A stretch of DNA of 27,266 nucleotides from an uncultured Bacilli bacterium (lineage in GTDB: Bacteria > Bacillota_I > Bacilli_A > RF39 > UBA660). A program made the translations under genes and the position numbers. The notes under the pieces are model-generated. The model had not been told where the DNA came from. It saw nothing but the letters and a program-made list of their open reading frames with translations, and searched no databases. Below, piece by piece: positions 1-7,073 of the stretch (its first letter is position 1; every line of letters starts with the position of its first letter). The stretch spans positions 1 through 27,266 of the forward strand of contig CANRGQ010000010.1 in NCBI GenBank assembly GCA_947630195.1, read 5' to 3'.

Positions 1-1148
1 TTAGTCTTCCAGAAGAAAAAGAATTAATAAGTGGTTATTTTGAAAAAATTGGTTTAGAGGATAGTTTCTATTCCATTAAAATAAATGGCGAGAAAGAAAA
101 AAAGGTGGCTTCCGTTAAAGACCATAGTGAAGCGATTAAATATTTAATTCAAGAATTATATGATAATAAAGTCATTAGTTCTTTAGAAGAAATTGATGGT
201 GTTGGTCATCGTTTAGTTCACGGGGGAGATAAATATAATAAATCTGTTATTATTGATGATGATGTTATTAAAACAGTGAGTGACTTAGCTAGTTTAGCCC
301 CTCTTCATAATCCGGCCAATATTGTAGGAGTTAAGGCTTTTAAAGAAGCGATGCCTAACACACCAATGGTGGGAGTATTTGATACAGCTTTCCATCAAAC
401 AATGGAAGAAAAAGAATTTTTATATCCCGTACCTAAAGAATGGTATCAAAAATATAGTGTCAGAAAATATGGTTTTCATGGAACAAGCCATAGATACATT
501 ACTTTAAAAGTTCAAGAAATGTTAGGTAAAGAAAATGTTAATATCATTAGTTGTCATATTGGAAGTGGAGGAAGTCTTTGCTGTATAAAGAATGGCAAAA
601 GTATTGATACTACGATGGGCTTTAGTCCTAATGCCGGAATTATGATGGGAACAAGATGTGGGGATATTGATTATTCTTTAATTCCTTATGTTATGGAAAA
701 ATCCGGAATGACAATAAAAGAAGTTGATAATGCTTTAAATAAACAAAGTGGACTACTTGCCATGAGTGAAAAATATTCTGATCACCGGGATATTGAAGAA
801 GGTATGGCTAAAGGAGATGAGGCCTGCACTCTTGCTAATGATATGTACATAGATAGAATAGTATCTTATATTGCGCGTTATTATGTGAAATTAGAAGGAA
901 AAGTTGATGCTTTAGTATTTACGGCTGGTTTAGGCGAAAATGCTCGGGAATTCCGAGAGGCTATCCTTAGTAAACTTGCATGTTTAAATATTGTTCTTGA
1001 TAAGGAAGAAAATAGTAAAATAGCTTCTTACTTAGATAAACATGAAGGTAAGATTTCCGCATCTAATTCGAGTGTTCCTGTTTATGTTATTCCAACTAAT
1101 GAAGAATTAATGATTGCTTTAGATACAATGGAATTAATAAGTAAGTAG
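1..1148 (+). CDS. ackA: Acetate kinase, 5' end outside window
   Basis: Interconverts acetate + ATP and acetyl phosphate + ADP in the cytoplasm (Pta-AckA pathway). The frame is open from base 3 without an initiator and reads in register into the body, so the gene starts upstream; a GTG at 105 is internal. Family motifs seen: HRLVHGG, DTAFHQTM, YGFHGTSHRY, HIGSGGSLC, the GTRCGDID nucleotide/phosphate loop, FTAGLGENAREFRE and the C-terminal PTNEELMIA holding the catalytic Glu. These cover the known Arg, His and Asp active-site positions; only about the first 15-20 residues (with the Asn of the NAGSSS motif) are missing. The stop TAG is embedded in the Shine-Dalgarno of the next gene, so it is probably co-transcribed and coupled with nrnA. 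Confidence 0.97.
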   Translation, partial: SLPEEKELISGYFEKIGLEDSFYSIKINGEKEKKVASVKDHSEAIKYLIQELYDNKVISSLEEIDGVGHRLVHGGDKYNKSVIIDDDVIKTVSDLASLAPLHNPANIVGVKAFKEAMPNTPMVGVFDTAFHQTMEEKEFLYPVPKEWYQKYSVRKYGFHGTSHRYITLKVQEMLGKENVNIISCHIGSGGSLCCIKNGKSIDTTMGFSPNAGIMMGTRCGDIDYSLIPYVMEKSGMTIKEVDNALNKQSGLLAMSEKYSDHRDIEEGMAKGDEACTLANDMYIDRIVSYIARYYVKLEGKVDALVFTAGLGENAREFREAILSKLACLNIVLDKEENSKIASYLDKHEGKISASNSSVPVYVIPTNEELMIALDTMELISK

Positions 1149-2126
1149 GTGGTTTTTATAATAAATAAAAATTTACTTAAAAATATTTATAAAGAAATTA
1201 AGAAGTACGATGAAATAGTTATTGCGAGACACATTGGACCGGATCCTGATGCCATATGTAGTCAAATTGCTTTAAGAGACTCCATTAAAGAAACTTTTCC
1301 GGATAAAAAAGTTTATGCTGTCGGAGCGGGTGTTGCTAAATTCAAAAAGTTTGGTAATCTTAATAAAGTTAATTATGAAGAACTTCATAATCCTTTATTA
1401 GTGGTTTTAGATGTGCCTAATTTATATCGAGTTGATGGCATTGAAGGATTAAAATACGAAGCTATTTTAAAAATCGACCATCATCCTAAAGAAGATATTG
1501 TGGGTATTGTCGATTGGACCGATACCGAAAAATCTAGTACCTGTCAAATGGTTAGTGAATTAATCTTATATACAAAATTAGTTTTAACGAAGAAAGTTGC
1601 GGAAAACCTATTCTTAGGTATGGTTTCTGATAGTGAAAGATTTTCTTTAAAAAATACGACTTATGAAACTTTAGATACGGCGAAAGAATTAATAAAGGAA
1701 AGTGGCATTGAATTTACATCTTTATATGATATGTTATATACAAGACCTTTAGGAGAACATAAATTTATGGCTTACATTACCAATAATTTAGTGGTTGATG
1801 AAAATAAATTTGCTTATATAGTGATAGATGACGCTACTTTAAAAGAATATAATGTCGATGTGGCAACACCTTCTAATTTAATCAATAATTATAATTTTAT
1901 TGAAGAAATTATGGTTTGGGCTTTTATTACCGAAGATGTCAAAAATAATCAATATAAAGTAAGTATAAGAAGCAGAGGTCCAATAATAAATGAAATAGCC
2001 AGTCATTATCATGGTGGAGGCCATAAGTTTGCGAGTGGTGCCAAAGTCATGAATAAAGAAGAAATTGATAACTTAGTTAGAGATTTAAGTAAAGCGTGTC
2101 AAGATTATGGAGATAAAAAGTTATAA
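1149..2126 (+). CDS. nrnA: DHH-family phosphoesterase, NrnA-like (nanoRNase / pAp phosphatase)
   Basis: Likely degrades 2-5 nt RNAs and dephosphorylates pAp, as B. subtilis NrnA does; cytoplasmic, Mn-dependent. Motifs in order: RHIGPDPDA (metal-binding DxD), VVLDVPN, the DHH signature KIDHHP, SDSERF, and a C-terminal DHHA1 domain ending GGGHKFASGA. Length (about 325 aa) fits the family. The start is uncertain. The GTG at 1149 lies inside the likely Shine-Dalgarno GGTGG (1148-1152), and the codon correctly spaced behind it (5 nt) is ATA at 1158. Two other genes here have GGTGG 5-6 nt before an ATG (13698, 8904), so initiation at AUA 1158 is plausible. Overlaps recX by 20 nt. Close relatives of this family also include GdpP/Rec J-like enzymes, but GdpP's membrane and GGDEF parts are absent. 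Confidence 0.92.
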   Translation: MVFIINKNLLKNIYKEIKKYDEIVIARHIGPDPDAICSQIALRDSIKETFPDKKVYAVGAGVAKFKKFGNLNKVNYEELHNPLLVVLDVPNLYRVDGIEGLKYEAILKIDHHPKEDIVGIVDWTDTEKSSTCQMVSELILYTKLVLTKKVAENLFLGMVSDSERFSLKNTTYETLDTAKELIKESGIEFTSLYDMLYTRPLGEHKFMAYITNNLVVDENKFAYIVIDDATLKEYNVDVATPSNLINNYNFIEEIMVWAFITEDVKNNQYKVSIRSRGPIINEIASHYHGGGHKFASGAKVMNKEEIDNLVRDLSKACQDYGDKKL

Positions 2127-2841
2127 AAAGGTCAAAAGTAATTTATATGAAATTACTTTTAAAGATAATACGAAAATAAAATTATATGATGATATAATTT
2201 TAAAACATAATTTACTCTTAACTAATGCTATAACTAAAGAAGAGTTAGATAAAATAATTCAAGATAATAGTTATTTAGAAAGTTATTATGAAGCTTTAAA
2301 ATACTTAAATGCTAAATTAAGAACGGAAAAAGAAATTAGAAAGAAATTAAAAGATTACTCCAAAGAGGCCGTTAATTATACAATTGAAAGATTAAAGAGC
2401 GAAAAATATTTAAATGATGAAGTCTATATTAAGGCTTATGTTAATGATGCCATAAATTTAAAATTAATGGGACCAAATAAAATCTTATATGAACTAAAAA
2501 AATTAGGCTTTAAAGAATCAGATATTTTAAATTATTTAAATACTTTTAATGCTCAAGTATGGAATGAAAAAATAAACAATTATATTAAGAAAAAAATTAA
2601 TAGTAATCATAATTTATCTAATTATATGTTAAAACAAAAGATTATTAAAGATTTAAGTAATAAAGGATTTTATAAAGAAGATATTTTAAATGTTTTAGAA
2701 GAATATTCTTTCCCTAGTGAAAATATGATTTATGAGAAAGAGTATGAAAAATTAAAAAATAAATATCAAAAAAAATATAGTGGTAATGATTTAGAAAATA
2801 AAATTAAAGCCACTTTATATCAAAAAGGATTTAGAAAGTGA
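2107..2841 (+). CDS. recX: Regulatory protein RecX
   Basis: 244 aa RecA modulator. The body is a chain of short three-helix repeats typical of RecX: the ALKYLNAKLRTEKEIRKKL segment, then a YNDEVY-like YLNDEVYIKAYVNDAINLK segment, then KILYELKKLGF. The protein is Lys-rich and predicted cytoplasmic. In the family it caps or destabilises RecA filaments and limits recombination; no recA is visible here. ATG at 2107 lies inside the end of nrnA (20 nt overlap) with no strong Shine-Dalgarno, suggesting translational coupling. It ends in TGA, which shows that TGA is a stop in this organism. Confidence 0.88.
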   Translation: MEIKSYKKVKSNLYEITFKDNTKIKLYDDIILKHNLLLTNAITKEELDKIIQDNSYLESYYEALKYLNAKLRTEKEIRKKLKDYSKEAVNYTIERLKSEKYLNDEVYIKAYVNDAINLKLMGPNKILYELKKLGFKESDILNYLNTFNAQVWNEKINNYIKKKINSNHNLSNYMLKQKIIKDLSNKGFYKEDILNVLEEYSFPSENMIYEKEYEKLKNKYQKKYSGNDLENKIKATLYQKGFRK

Positions 2842-2845
2842 TAAG

Positions 2846-3349
2846 ATGATTTTTAAGCATAAAGTAAAAAATGAAAATATTATTTTAGTAGATTATGGAA
2901 TAAAGGAAGGCGATGTATTTCGCCTTCGTTATATTAATTTTCATAATTCGAAAAAGCATCCCAATCAATATGGTTTATTTGATATGTATTCCATGCCTTT
3001 TAAAATGCCCGAAGGAATGAATTTACTTGATGCTTTTAAAATTCTTTCTTATTTAATTAATTATTTTGAAGAAAAGTTTAATATTCCTAAGTTTAGTCCG
3101 GAGTCTCTTAAATTATTAGATAGGGCTTTAAATTATAAAGCTTTAGGTTTTCAAAAATATCCCGAACAATTAGAAGATGCTTATGTAAATGATTTATTTA
3201 TGGTAACTGGTAGTTTAAAAAAATTTACGGAATCAAACTATTATGAAAATTATTTTAATTGGTATATTCCGAATATTACTATTAAAGAAATAAAAATTAT
3301 TTATGATATTTATAATATTAAACAAAAAAGGAAAGTTTTGAATAAATAA
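2846..3349 (+). CDS. Hypothetical protein, 167 aa
   Basis: I do not recognise this family. It starts 4 nt after recX and ends 8 nt before the phosphoesterase gene, so it belongs to the same operon. The product is soluble, without signal peptide or membrane segment, rich in aromatic residues (YGLFDMYSMPFKMPEG, NYYENYFNWYIP). Residues 12-30 are encoded partly by a perfect 8-bp inverted repeat (2906-2927). Codon use matches the neighbouring core genes. Context with recX and nrnA suggests a housekeeping protein, but no reaction can be named. Confidence 0.8.
   Translation: MIFKHKVKNENIILVDYGIKEGDVFRLRYINFHNSKKHPNQYGLFDMYSMPFKMPEGMNLLDAFKILSYLINYFEEKFNIPKFSPESLKLLDRALNYKALGFQKYPEQLEDAYVNDLFMVTGSLKKFTESNYYENYFNWYIPNITIKEIKIIYDIYNIKQKRKVLNK
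2906..2927. other. Intragenic inverted repeat
   Basis: GAAGGCGA (2906-2913) and TCGCCTTC (2920-2927) are perfect complements around a 6-nt loop, inside the coding region of the hypothetical gene and more GC-rich than its surroundings. No T-run follows, so it is not an ordinary terminator. Confidence 0.5.
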
Positions 3350-3357
3350 GGAGAATT

Positions 3358-4236
3358 ATGGAGTTATTTAATAATATCTTACAAATTAAAAAATATCACT
3401 TTAATATGGAAGGAGTATCTCCTTTAAATATTAAAGTTTTTTCAGATTTACATTATAGTAGTAATTTTAATATCAAAAAATTAACTAAAATTTCTGAATC
3501 TATAAAAACAAGTAATACAGATTATGTCATTATTCCAGGTGATTTAATAGACACGGTTAAAGTTATAAAAGATAAAGATAAATATTCAATGCTTCTTAAT
3601 TGGTTAGAAGATTTAAGTAAAAACTCTAAAGTTTTCTTTACTTTAGGTAATCATGATACATCTTATAAAGAAAAAGGTAAATGGTATTTAAATTATGAAA
3701 ATACTTATTTAGAAGATTTAAAGAAAAGAAATATCTATTTAGATAACTTTGAAGATAATAATTTAATTATTCGAAAAATTGATTTACCATATAGTTATTA
3801 TTTTAATGATAGGGAAAAAGAAGATAAAAATATTTTATTAAATGAACTTAAAAACAATATTAATAATTTAACTAATTTACCCAAAAACAAATTAAAAATA
3901 TTTGTCATGCATTCTCCCATTTATTTAACCGATAATGATGTATTAGAATATTTAAAAGAATTTGATTTCATAATATGTGGTCATATGCATAATGGCCTTT
4001 TTATGCCTTTCTTACCTTTTTTAAATTATACATTCGGAAATATGGGTTTGATTAGTCCTGGTAAAAGGTTATTTCCAAAGTTTGCTAAAGGTAAAAAAGA
4101 AATAAAAATAGATAATCATTTAATTAACTTTATCATAAGTGGGGGAATTACCAAAATTCAAGATTGTGCTCCGAAAACTTTAAGATGGGGTAATATGGCC
4201 TTTGTAATGCAAATGGATGAAATAGAAATAAATTAA
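3358..4236 (+). CDS. Metallophosphoesterase (calcineurin-like)
   Basis: Two-metal phosphoesterase of the calcineurin fold. All five family motifs are present in order: SDLHYS (DxH), PGDLID (GDxxD), GNHDT (GNHD), MHSP (catalytic/metal His) and CGHMHNG (GHxH). 292 aa, no clear membrane helix or lipobox; the N-terminal 20 residues are amphipathic, so membrane contact is possible but unproven. The family includes YkuE/YaeI-type UDP-diacylglucosamine-like or lipid phosphatases; the substrate cannot be told from sequence. ATG 3358 follows a good AAGGAG site. Last gene of the forward operon, ending at a bidirectional hairpin. Confidence 0.87.
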   Translation: MELFNNILQIKKYHFNMEGVSPLNIKVFSDLHYSSNFNIKKLTKISESIKTSNTDYVIIPGDLIDTVKVIKDKDKYSMLLNWLEDLSKNSKVFFTLGNHDTSYKEKGKWYLNYENTYLEDLKKRNIYLDNFEDNNLIIRKIDLPYSYYFNDREKEDKNILLNELKNNINNLTNLPKNKLKIFVMHSPIYLTDNDVLEYLKEFDFIICGHMHNGLFMPFLPFLNYTFGNMGLISPGKRLFPKFAKGKKEIKIDNHLINFIISGGITKIQDCAPKTLRWGNMAFVMQMDEIEIN

Positions 4237-4251
4237 AATTTTAAAGCAAAA

Positions 4252-4281
4252 AAAAGATTGGACTATTTTTTCCAATCTTTT
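4252..4281. terminator. Bidirectional rho-independent terminator
   Basis: AAAAGATTGGA (4252-4262) pairs with TCCAATCTTTT (4271-4281) with A-run and T-run on opposite sides, so it serves both the phosphoesterase operon (+) and prsA (-). It overlaps the prsA stop codon. Confidence 0.85.
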
Positions 4282-5311
4282 AATCTGTTGTACTTTGATT
4301 TAAGGCTTGATTTGTTAAGTTATTTAAATAAATACCATATTGTCTATTTAAATTATCATCAATTATTTTTAAGTTATAGTCTTTACGATAATTCTTCATT
4401 GAATCAACAGAGATAGTACTAGTATTTTGAATTTTTTCACTTGCTAATTTCTCAATGATTTCATCTTTTAAATCTTCTAGAGATGATTTATCTCTGGAAG
4501 CGTTACGATAAATTACATGATAACCAAGTTCAGTTGTAATAACATCTTTACTATATTCGCCATTTTTTAGTTTATAAGCCGCATCTAATAATTCATCATA
4601 TTCTTCACTTAAATCATTATAGTTAATATATCCTAAATTACCATTATCATCTTTAGTAGCGTCATCATCAGAATATTCTTTAACTAAACTTTTGAATGTT
4701 TCAAGTTTATTATCAGCTTCATCAAGTTTTTTAATAACTTCTTTAGCTTTATCCTTCGCTTTGTTTTCAGCTTCTTTCTTTTCATCAGAAGTCATGCTAT
4801 CAGTAGCATCAGAAGTAATTAAAATATGATATACCTCGACATCTTCTTTAGCTTTTTCATTATAGTAATCTTCAACTTCTTTATCCGTAACTAAACTTTT
4901 AGCATATTCTTCTAAAGCATGAGATTGCATGAAACTTAAATATAAATATTCTTTATAAGCATCAATACTAGAATAATTAGTTCTTTGTCTTATATCATTC
5001 AAGAATTCTTCTTCACCACCATATGCATTAACATAAGCTTCAATGTAGTTGTCGGCATTCTTTTTAGCTTCTTCAATATAATCATCATATTCTTTTTCTA
5101 GAATATAAGTATCAATTAATTTTAAAGTCGCTTCAAGACCAAAATTATTTTTTAATTCATCATATAATTCTTCCGCACTAATCTTGTGTTCTTCTTTTCC
5201 TTTCGTAAATGTTACAACAGCTTCCTCTCCATTTTGTAAAGTGGGTATTTTACCACAACCACAAAGGGTAAGAAGACAAATCAAACTTAATAAAATAAAT
5301 TTTTTCATCAT
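4280..5311 (-). CDS. prsA: PrsA-like peptidyl-prolyl isomerase lipoprotein
   Basis: Extracytoplasmic foldase that helps secreted proteins fold after Sec export. The N-terminus is a lipoprotein signal: K3-K4, a hydrophobic stretch, then L-C-G-C with Cys19 as the likely lipidated residue. Residues about 25-140 form the helical SurA/PrsA N-domain; residues about 158-270 form a parvulin rotamase domain (EVYHILITS at its start, GNLGYINYNDL, TTELGYHVIYR near its end). A Lys/Glu-rich helical tail follows. 343 aa, a usual PrsA length. A GAAAGGAAG site precedes tandem ATG codons. Monocistronic with its own promoter. Relevant here because the window encodes several secreted surface proteins. Confidence 0.93.
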   Translation of the reverse strand: MMKKFILLSLICLLTLCGCGKIPTLQNGEEAVVTFTKGKEEHKISAEELYDELKNNFGLEATLKLIDTYILEKEYDDYIEEAKKNADNYIEAYVNAYGGEEEFLNDIRQRTNYSSIDAYKEYLYLSFMQSHALEEYAKSLVTDKEVEDYYNEKAKEDVEVYHILITSDATDSMTSDEKKEAENKAKDKAKEVIKKLDEADNKLETFKSLVKEYSDDDATKDDNGNLGYINYNDLSEEYDELLDAAYKLKNGEYSKDVITTELGYHVIYRNASRDKSSLEDLKDEIIEKLASEKIQNTSTISVDSMKNYRKDYNLKIIDDNLNRQYGIYLNNLTNQALNQSTTD

Positions 5312-5332
5312 TTTCTTCCTTTCTTAATATTT

Positions 5333-5361
5333 ATTATACACTTATAAATGTAAATTTACAA
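5333..5361 (-). promoter_or_regulatory. Predicted sigma-A promoter of prsA
   Basis: On the minus strand TTGTAA, 17 nt, TATAAT (hexamers at 5356-5361 and 5333-5338), about 20 nt before the prsA start. Seen by eye only. Confidence 0.6.
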
Positions 5362-5375
5362 TAAATTAAGCACTC

Positions 5376-5406
5376 ACACTTTAAGATATTTCCCATAAAT
5401 TATAAT
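5376..5406 (+). promoter_or_regulatory. Possible promoter of the mini-protein pair
   Basis: TATAAT at 5401-5406 has only a weak -35. The same stretch reads AC (5376-5377), 16 nt, CATAAATTA (5394-5402), which fits the sporulation SigK-type pattern AC-N16/17-CATANNNTA. Since one product resembles sporulation YjcZ proteins, a sporulation sigma factor is possible but unproven. Confidence 0.35.
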
Positions 5407-5432
5407 GAATAGACATAAAGGAGGAGTGAATT

Positions 5433-5519
5433 ATGAACTGTGGAAATAACGGAATTGGCGCTGCTATTATTTTAGTATTATTTATTCTACTTATTATAAT
5501 CGTAGGAGCTTATATTTAA
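5433..5519 (+). CDS. YjcZ-like mini membrane protein, 28 aa
   Basis: ATG 5433 lies 6 nt after AAAGGAGGAG, an almost perfect ribosome-binding site. The peptide has a Gly/Asn-rich, Cys-containing head (MNCGNNGIG) followed by one hydrophobic helix of about 18 residues (AAIILVLFILLIIIVGAYI). That matches the YjcZ/SscA-type tiny proteins of Bacillota, which have a Gly/Tyr-rich head and a VLFILLIIVG-like core, are often sporulation-associated and are annotated as YjcZ family. Here the head lacks the usual Tyr. Paired with a second mini-protein 12 nt downstream. The function in this organism is unknown. Confidence 0.72.
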   Translation: MNCGNNGIGAAIILVLFILLIIIVGAYI

Positions 5520-5531
5520 AGGAGGTAATTT

Positions 5532-5663
5532 ATGGCTTGTTCACATAGTGGTTCTTGTAACCAAAATAACAATAATACAAATAATGCTTACAACTACTTT
5601 TTTATAGTAATCGTACTTTATATATTACTTGCTATAATTATTGGTGGAAGTTTTATTTTTTAA
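5532..5663 (+). CDS. Asn-rich mini membrane protein, 43 aa
   Basis: Begins 12 nt after the 28-aa gene with its own AAGGAGGT site. The N-terminal half (MACSHSGSCNQNNNNTNNAY) is Cys/Ser/Asn-rich and hydrophilic; the C-terminal half is one transmembrane helix ending GGSFIF. Same design as its neighbour (polar small-residue head plus helix), so probably the same YjcZ-like class, two copies in one transcript closed by a terminator. No enzymatic role is expected. Confidence 0.65.
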   Translation: MACSHSGSCNQNNNNTNNAYNYFFIVIVLYILLAIIIGGSFIF

Positions 5664-5686
5664 AGAAGGGCCTTGGCTCTTTTTTT
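5664..5686 (+). terminator. Rho-independent terminator of mini-protein operon
   Basis: AAGGGCC (5666-5672) pairs with GGCTCTT (5675-5681), one G-U pair, tight loop, followed by seven T. It lies between convergent genes. Confidence 0.75.
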
Positions 5687-5915
5687 AATGCTTCATTATT
5701 GACTTGGGGTATGGGACTCTTACATCAGTTCTATAAAGAATATAGTCAACAGAGACATTATAAAAGTCCGCCAGTCTTTCTAAATAATAAATGGGTATTG
5801 TTCTTTTACCTATTTCATATTCCGAGTATTGTTGCTGTTTAATGTGTAAAATTCGAGCTACATCTTTTTGAAGTAAGTCCTTATCATTTCTAATTTCTTT
5901 TAATCTATCCATTTT
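5685..5915 (-). CDS. Xre/Cro-type HTH regulator, 76 aa
   Basis: Single HTH_3 domain: RLKEIRNDKDLLQKDVARIL, then the recognition helix in IKQQQYSEYEIGKRTIP, then LERLADFYNVSVDYILYRTD, the classical Xre ending. DNA-binding transcription factor, cytoplasmic. I place the start at ATG 5915 (MDRLKE), which has GGTGA five bases upstream; a GTG at 5924 is possible but lies on that site. It lies downstream of the second regulator and its terminator, with no clear promoter of its own, so it may be read by read-through. Target unknown; the palindrome at 5943-5962 just upstream could also be its operator. Confidence 0.85.
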   Translation of the reverse strand, partial: KMDRLKEIRNDKDLLQKDVARILHIKQQQYSEYEIGKRTIPIYYLERLADFYNVSVDYILYRTDVRVPYPKSIMKH

Positions 5916-5934
5916 CATCACCAATGAAAAGAAT

Positions 5935-5962
5935 AAAAAAAATTAAGTGATTTTTCACTTAA
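5935..5962 (-). terminator. Hairpin terminator behind second regulator
   Basis: TTAAGTGA (5943-5950) and TCACTTAA (5955-5962) are perfect complements; on the minus strand eight T follow. It ends the 5982-6188 transcript and lies upstream of the 5685-5915 gene. Confidence 0.7.
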
Positions 5963-5981
5963 CTAGATATTTAATTATTTT

Positions 5982-6188
5982 TTATTTATCATTTTTAATT
6001 GTTTTTTTAACTTCTTTAACGATTTCCTCATCGCTTAAATTTAAAGCCGTAACTATTTTAGCAAAGGTATCTAAAAGAGGCATATTCAAATCATTTTCTA
6101 TTCTAAAGATAGTCTTTCGATCTAAATTAGTCAACTTTTCTAAATCTTCTTGGGATATATTTTTTCTTTGGCGATATTCTTTTAACAT
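5982..6188 (-). CDS. Xre-type HTH regulator, 68 aa, divergent from cassette A
   Basis: Compact HTH_3 protein: MLKEYRQRKNISQEDLEKLT, recognition segment NLDRKTIFRIENDLNMPLLDTFAKIVTAL, then an acidic/basic tail. Start chosen at ATG 6188 because AGGAAGTGG lies 6 nt upstream on the minus strand; an upstream in-frame ATG (6230) would add 14 residues with no such site. Transcribed divergently from the surface cassette A, with three operator-like repeats between (6217-6292), one of which lies at its own predicted -10 region. That layout suggests a repressor that controls both itself and cassette A. No metabolite-binding domain is present. Confidence 0.85.
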   Translation of the reverse strand: MLKEYRQRKNISQEDLEKLTNLDRKTIFRIENDLNMPLLDTFAKIVTALNLSDEEIVKEVKKTIKNDK

Positions 6189-6216
6189 TTTAAGCCACTT
6201 CCTAATGTAATTGTAC

Positions 6217-6292
6217 CAAGCATGTCCCAATTTTACATTGACAAGTATGCCTCATAAAGTTATAATATTAATAGGACAATAATGCCCCATAA
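6217..6292. promoter_or_regulatory. Three operator-like repeats between regulator and cassette A
   Basis: Three direct copies of a CAAnnATGYCYCAwwA motif: 6217-6232, 6242-6257 and 6277-6292, spaced 25 and 35 bases (one helical turn apart). The second centres on the perfect palindrome TATG-CCT-CATA (6246-6256), the third on ATG-CCC-CAT (6282-6290); the first is imperfect. The second sits in the spacer of the forward promoter, the third just after its start point, the first near a TACAAT on the minus strand that could be the regulator's -10. This is the pattern of an Xre operator array. Confidence 0.6.
6238..6266 (+). promoter_or_regulatory. Consensus sigma-A promoter of cassette A
   Basis: TTGACA (6238-6243), 17 nt, TATAAT (6261-6266): an exact consensus. 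Predicted start near 6273 gives a leader of about 108 nt before ATG 6381. Confidence 0.85.
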
Positions 6293-6343
6293 ATATTATA
6301 AGACATTTTATTAATTATTAGAATATTTTTGTTTGTATTTGCG

Positions 6344-6365
6344 TTTCGGTATATGCAACATATTG
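6344..6365 (+). promoter_or_regulatory. Leader motif conserved in both cassettes
   Basis: TTTCGGTATatgcAACATaTTG before cassette A recurs as TTTCGGTATttatAACATtTG at 18937-18957 before cassette B, in 5' leaders of nearly equal length. Function unknown; it could be structured RNA or a processing site. Confidence 0.45.
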
Positions 6366-6380
6366 AAAAGGATTGATTAA

Positions 6381-7061
6381 ATGAAAAAAGAGAAGTTAAA
6401 AAAATTATTAAATATAAAAGTAATGTATATAGTTATATGTCTTTTTGTAATTGTTCTATTTATATGTTTAAAGAATACGCATGCATATTATAATTATGAA
6501 ACGGGACCAGTTCCAATATTTACAAGTAAAGTAGGAAACTTTGCTGGTAAAGGAGATACTTCACCTTTAACTGATAGAACTACTGATGTTAATTTAATGT
6601 TTTATGTTCAAGATTTAATGTCTACTAGTGGGTATTATATAGCCCCAAGTACACCAGTATTAATGTCAGGATATACCTTAAATGAAAAGAAAAGTAATTG
6701 TATTCCAACTGATGCTACTTATGAGAAATATTTAGAAAAAGATTATACAATAAGTGATGACGGAACAGTAACTGTCAAAGTTTCTCAATCTAAACCAAAA
6801 CAAATAGTCTGTCGAATATATTATAATTTAACAAGTGCATCAAATGATATATTAGTATATGCCTTAGTTCAAAATGATAGTGGAACAATAAAACATAATG
6901 ATAAAACATATGCATTTGAAAATGAGTTACCAAGTAGTGGTTATACAGATTATGAATGTAAAAACAAAGAAATATTTACATTTATAAACTATGATACATC
7001 AAATGGCTTTAGTTTTAAAACTAAAGGACCAAATGTCTGTTATGTGTATTTTAATAAGTAG
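6381..7061 (+). CDS. Cassette A first gene: membrane-anchored or secreted surface protein, 226 aa
   Basis: A basic N-terminus (MKKEKLKKLLNIK) and one strong hydrophobic helix (about residues 14-31), then THA followed by YYNYETGPVPIF: a Sec signal with a plausible cleavage after Ala. The rest is extracytoplasmic, beta-rich by composition, with paired Cys residues (KKSNCIP, VCRIYY, YECKN, NVCYVYF). The block KVGNFAGKGDTSPLTDRTTD is shared with the first gene of cassette B. I know no characterised family. The AYYNYE...F signal end recalls SipW substrates (TasA/CalY have AYFSDTE-like starts), and a SipW-type peptidase is encoded at 22074. The ribosome-binding site of the next gene begins at this gene's stop, so the pair is co-translated. 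Confidence 0.8.
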   Translation: MKKEKLKKLLNIKVMYIVICLFVIVLFICLKNTHAYYNYETGPVPIFTSKVGNFAGKGDTSPLTDRTTDVNLMFYVQDLMSTSGYYIAPSTPVLMSGYTLNEKKSNCIPTDATYEKYLEKDYTISDDGTVTVKVSQSKPKQIVCRIYYNLTSASNDILVYALVQNDSGTIKHNDKTYAFENELPSSGYTDYECKNKEIFTFINYDTSNGFSFKTKGPNVCYVYFNK

Positions 7062-7073
7062 GAGATGAAATAT

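Noticed and set aside
5943..5962. TTAAGTGA palindrome as operator of the 76-aa regulator
   Set aside because: The eight T that follow on the minus strand make a terminator the simpler reading; kept only as an alternative.
5947..6210. Plus-strand 87-codon frame opposite the 68-aa regulator
   Set aside because: Ser/Phe/Leu-rich mirror of a clear HTH gene, no start signal.
6217..6292. Direct repeats as a CRISPR array
   Set aside because: Only three short imperfect copies with unequal spacing over a promoter; operator sites explain them better.
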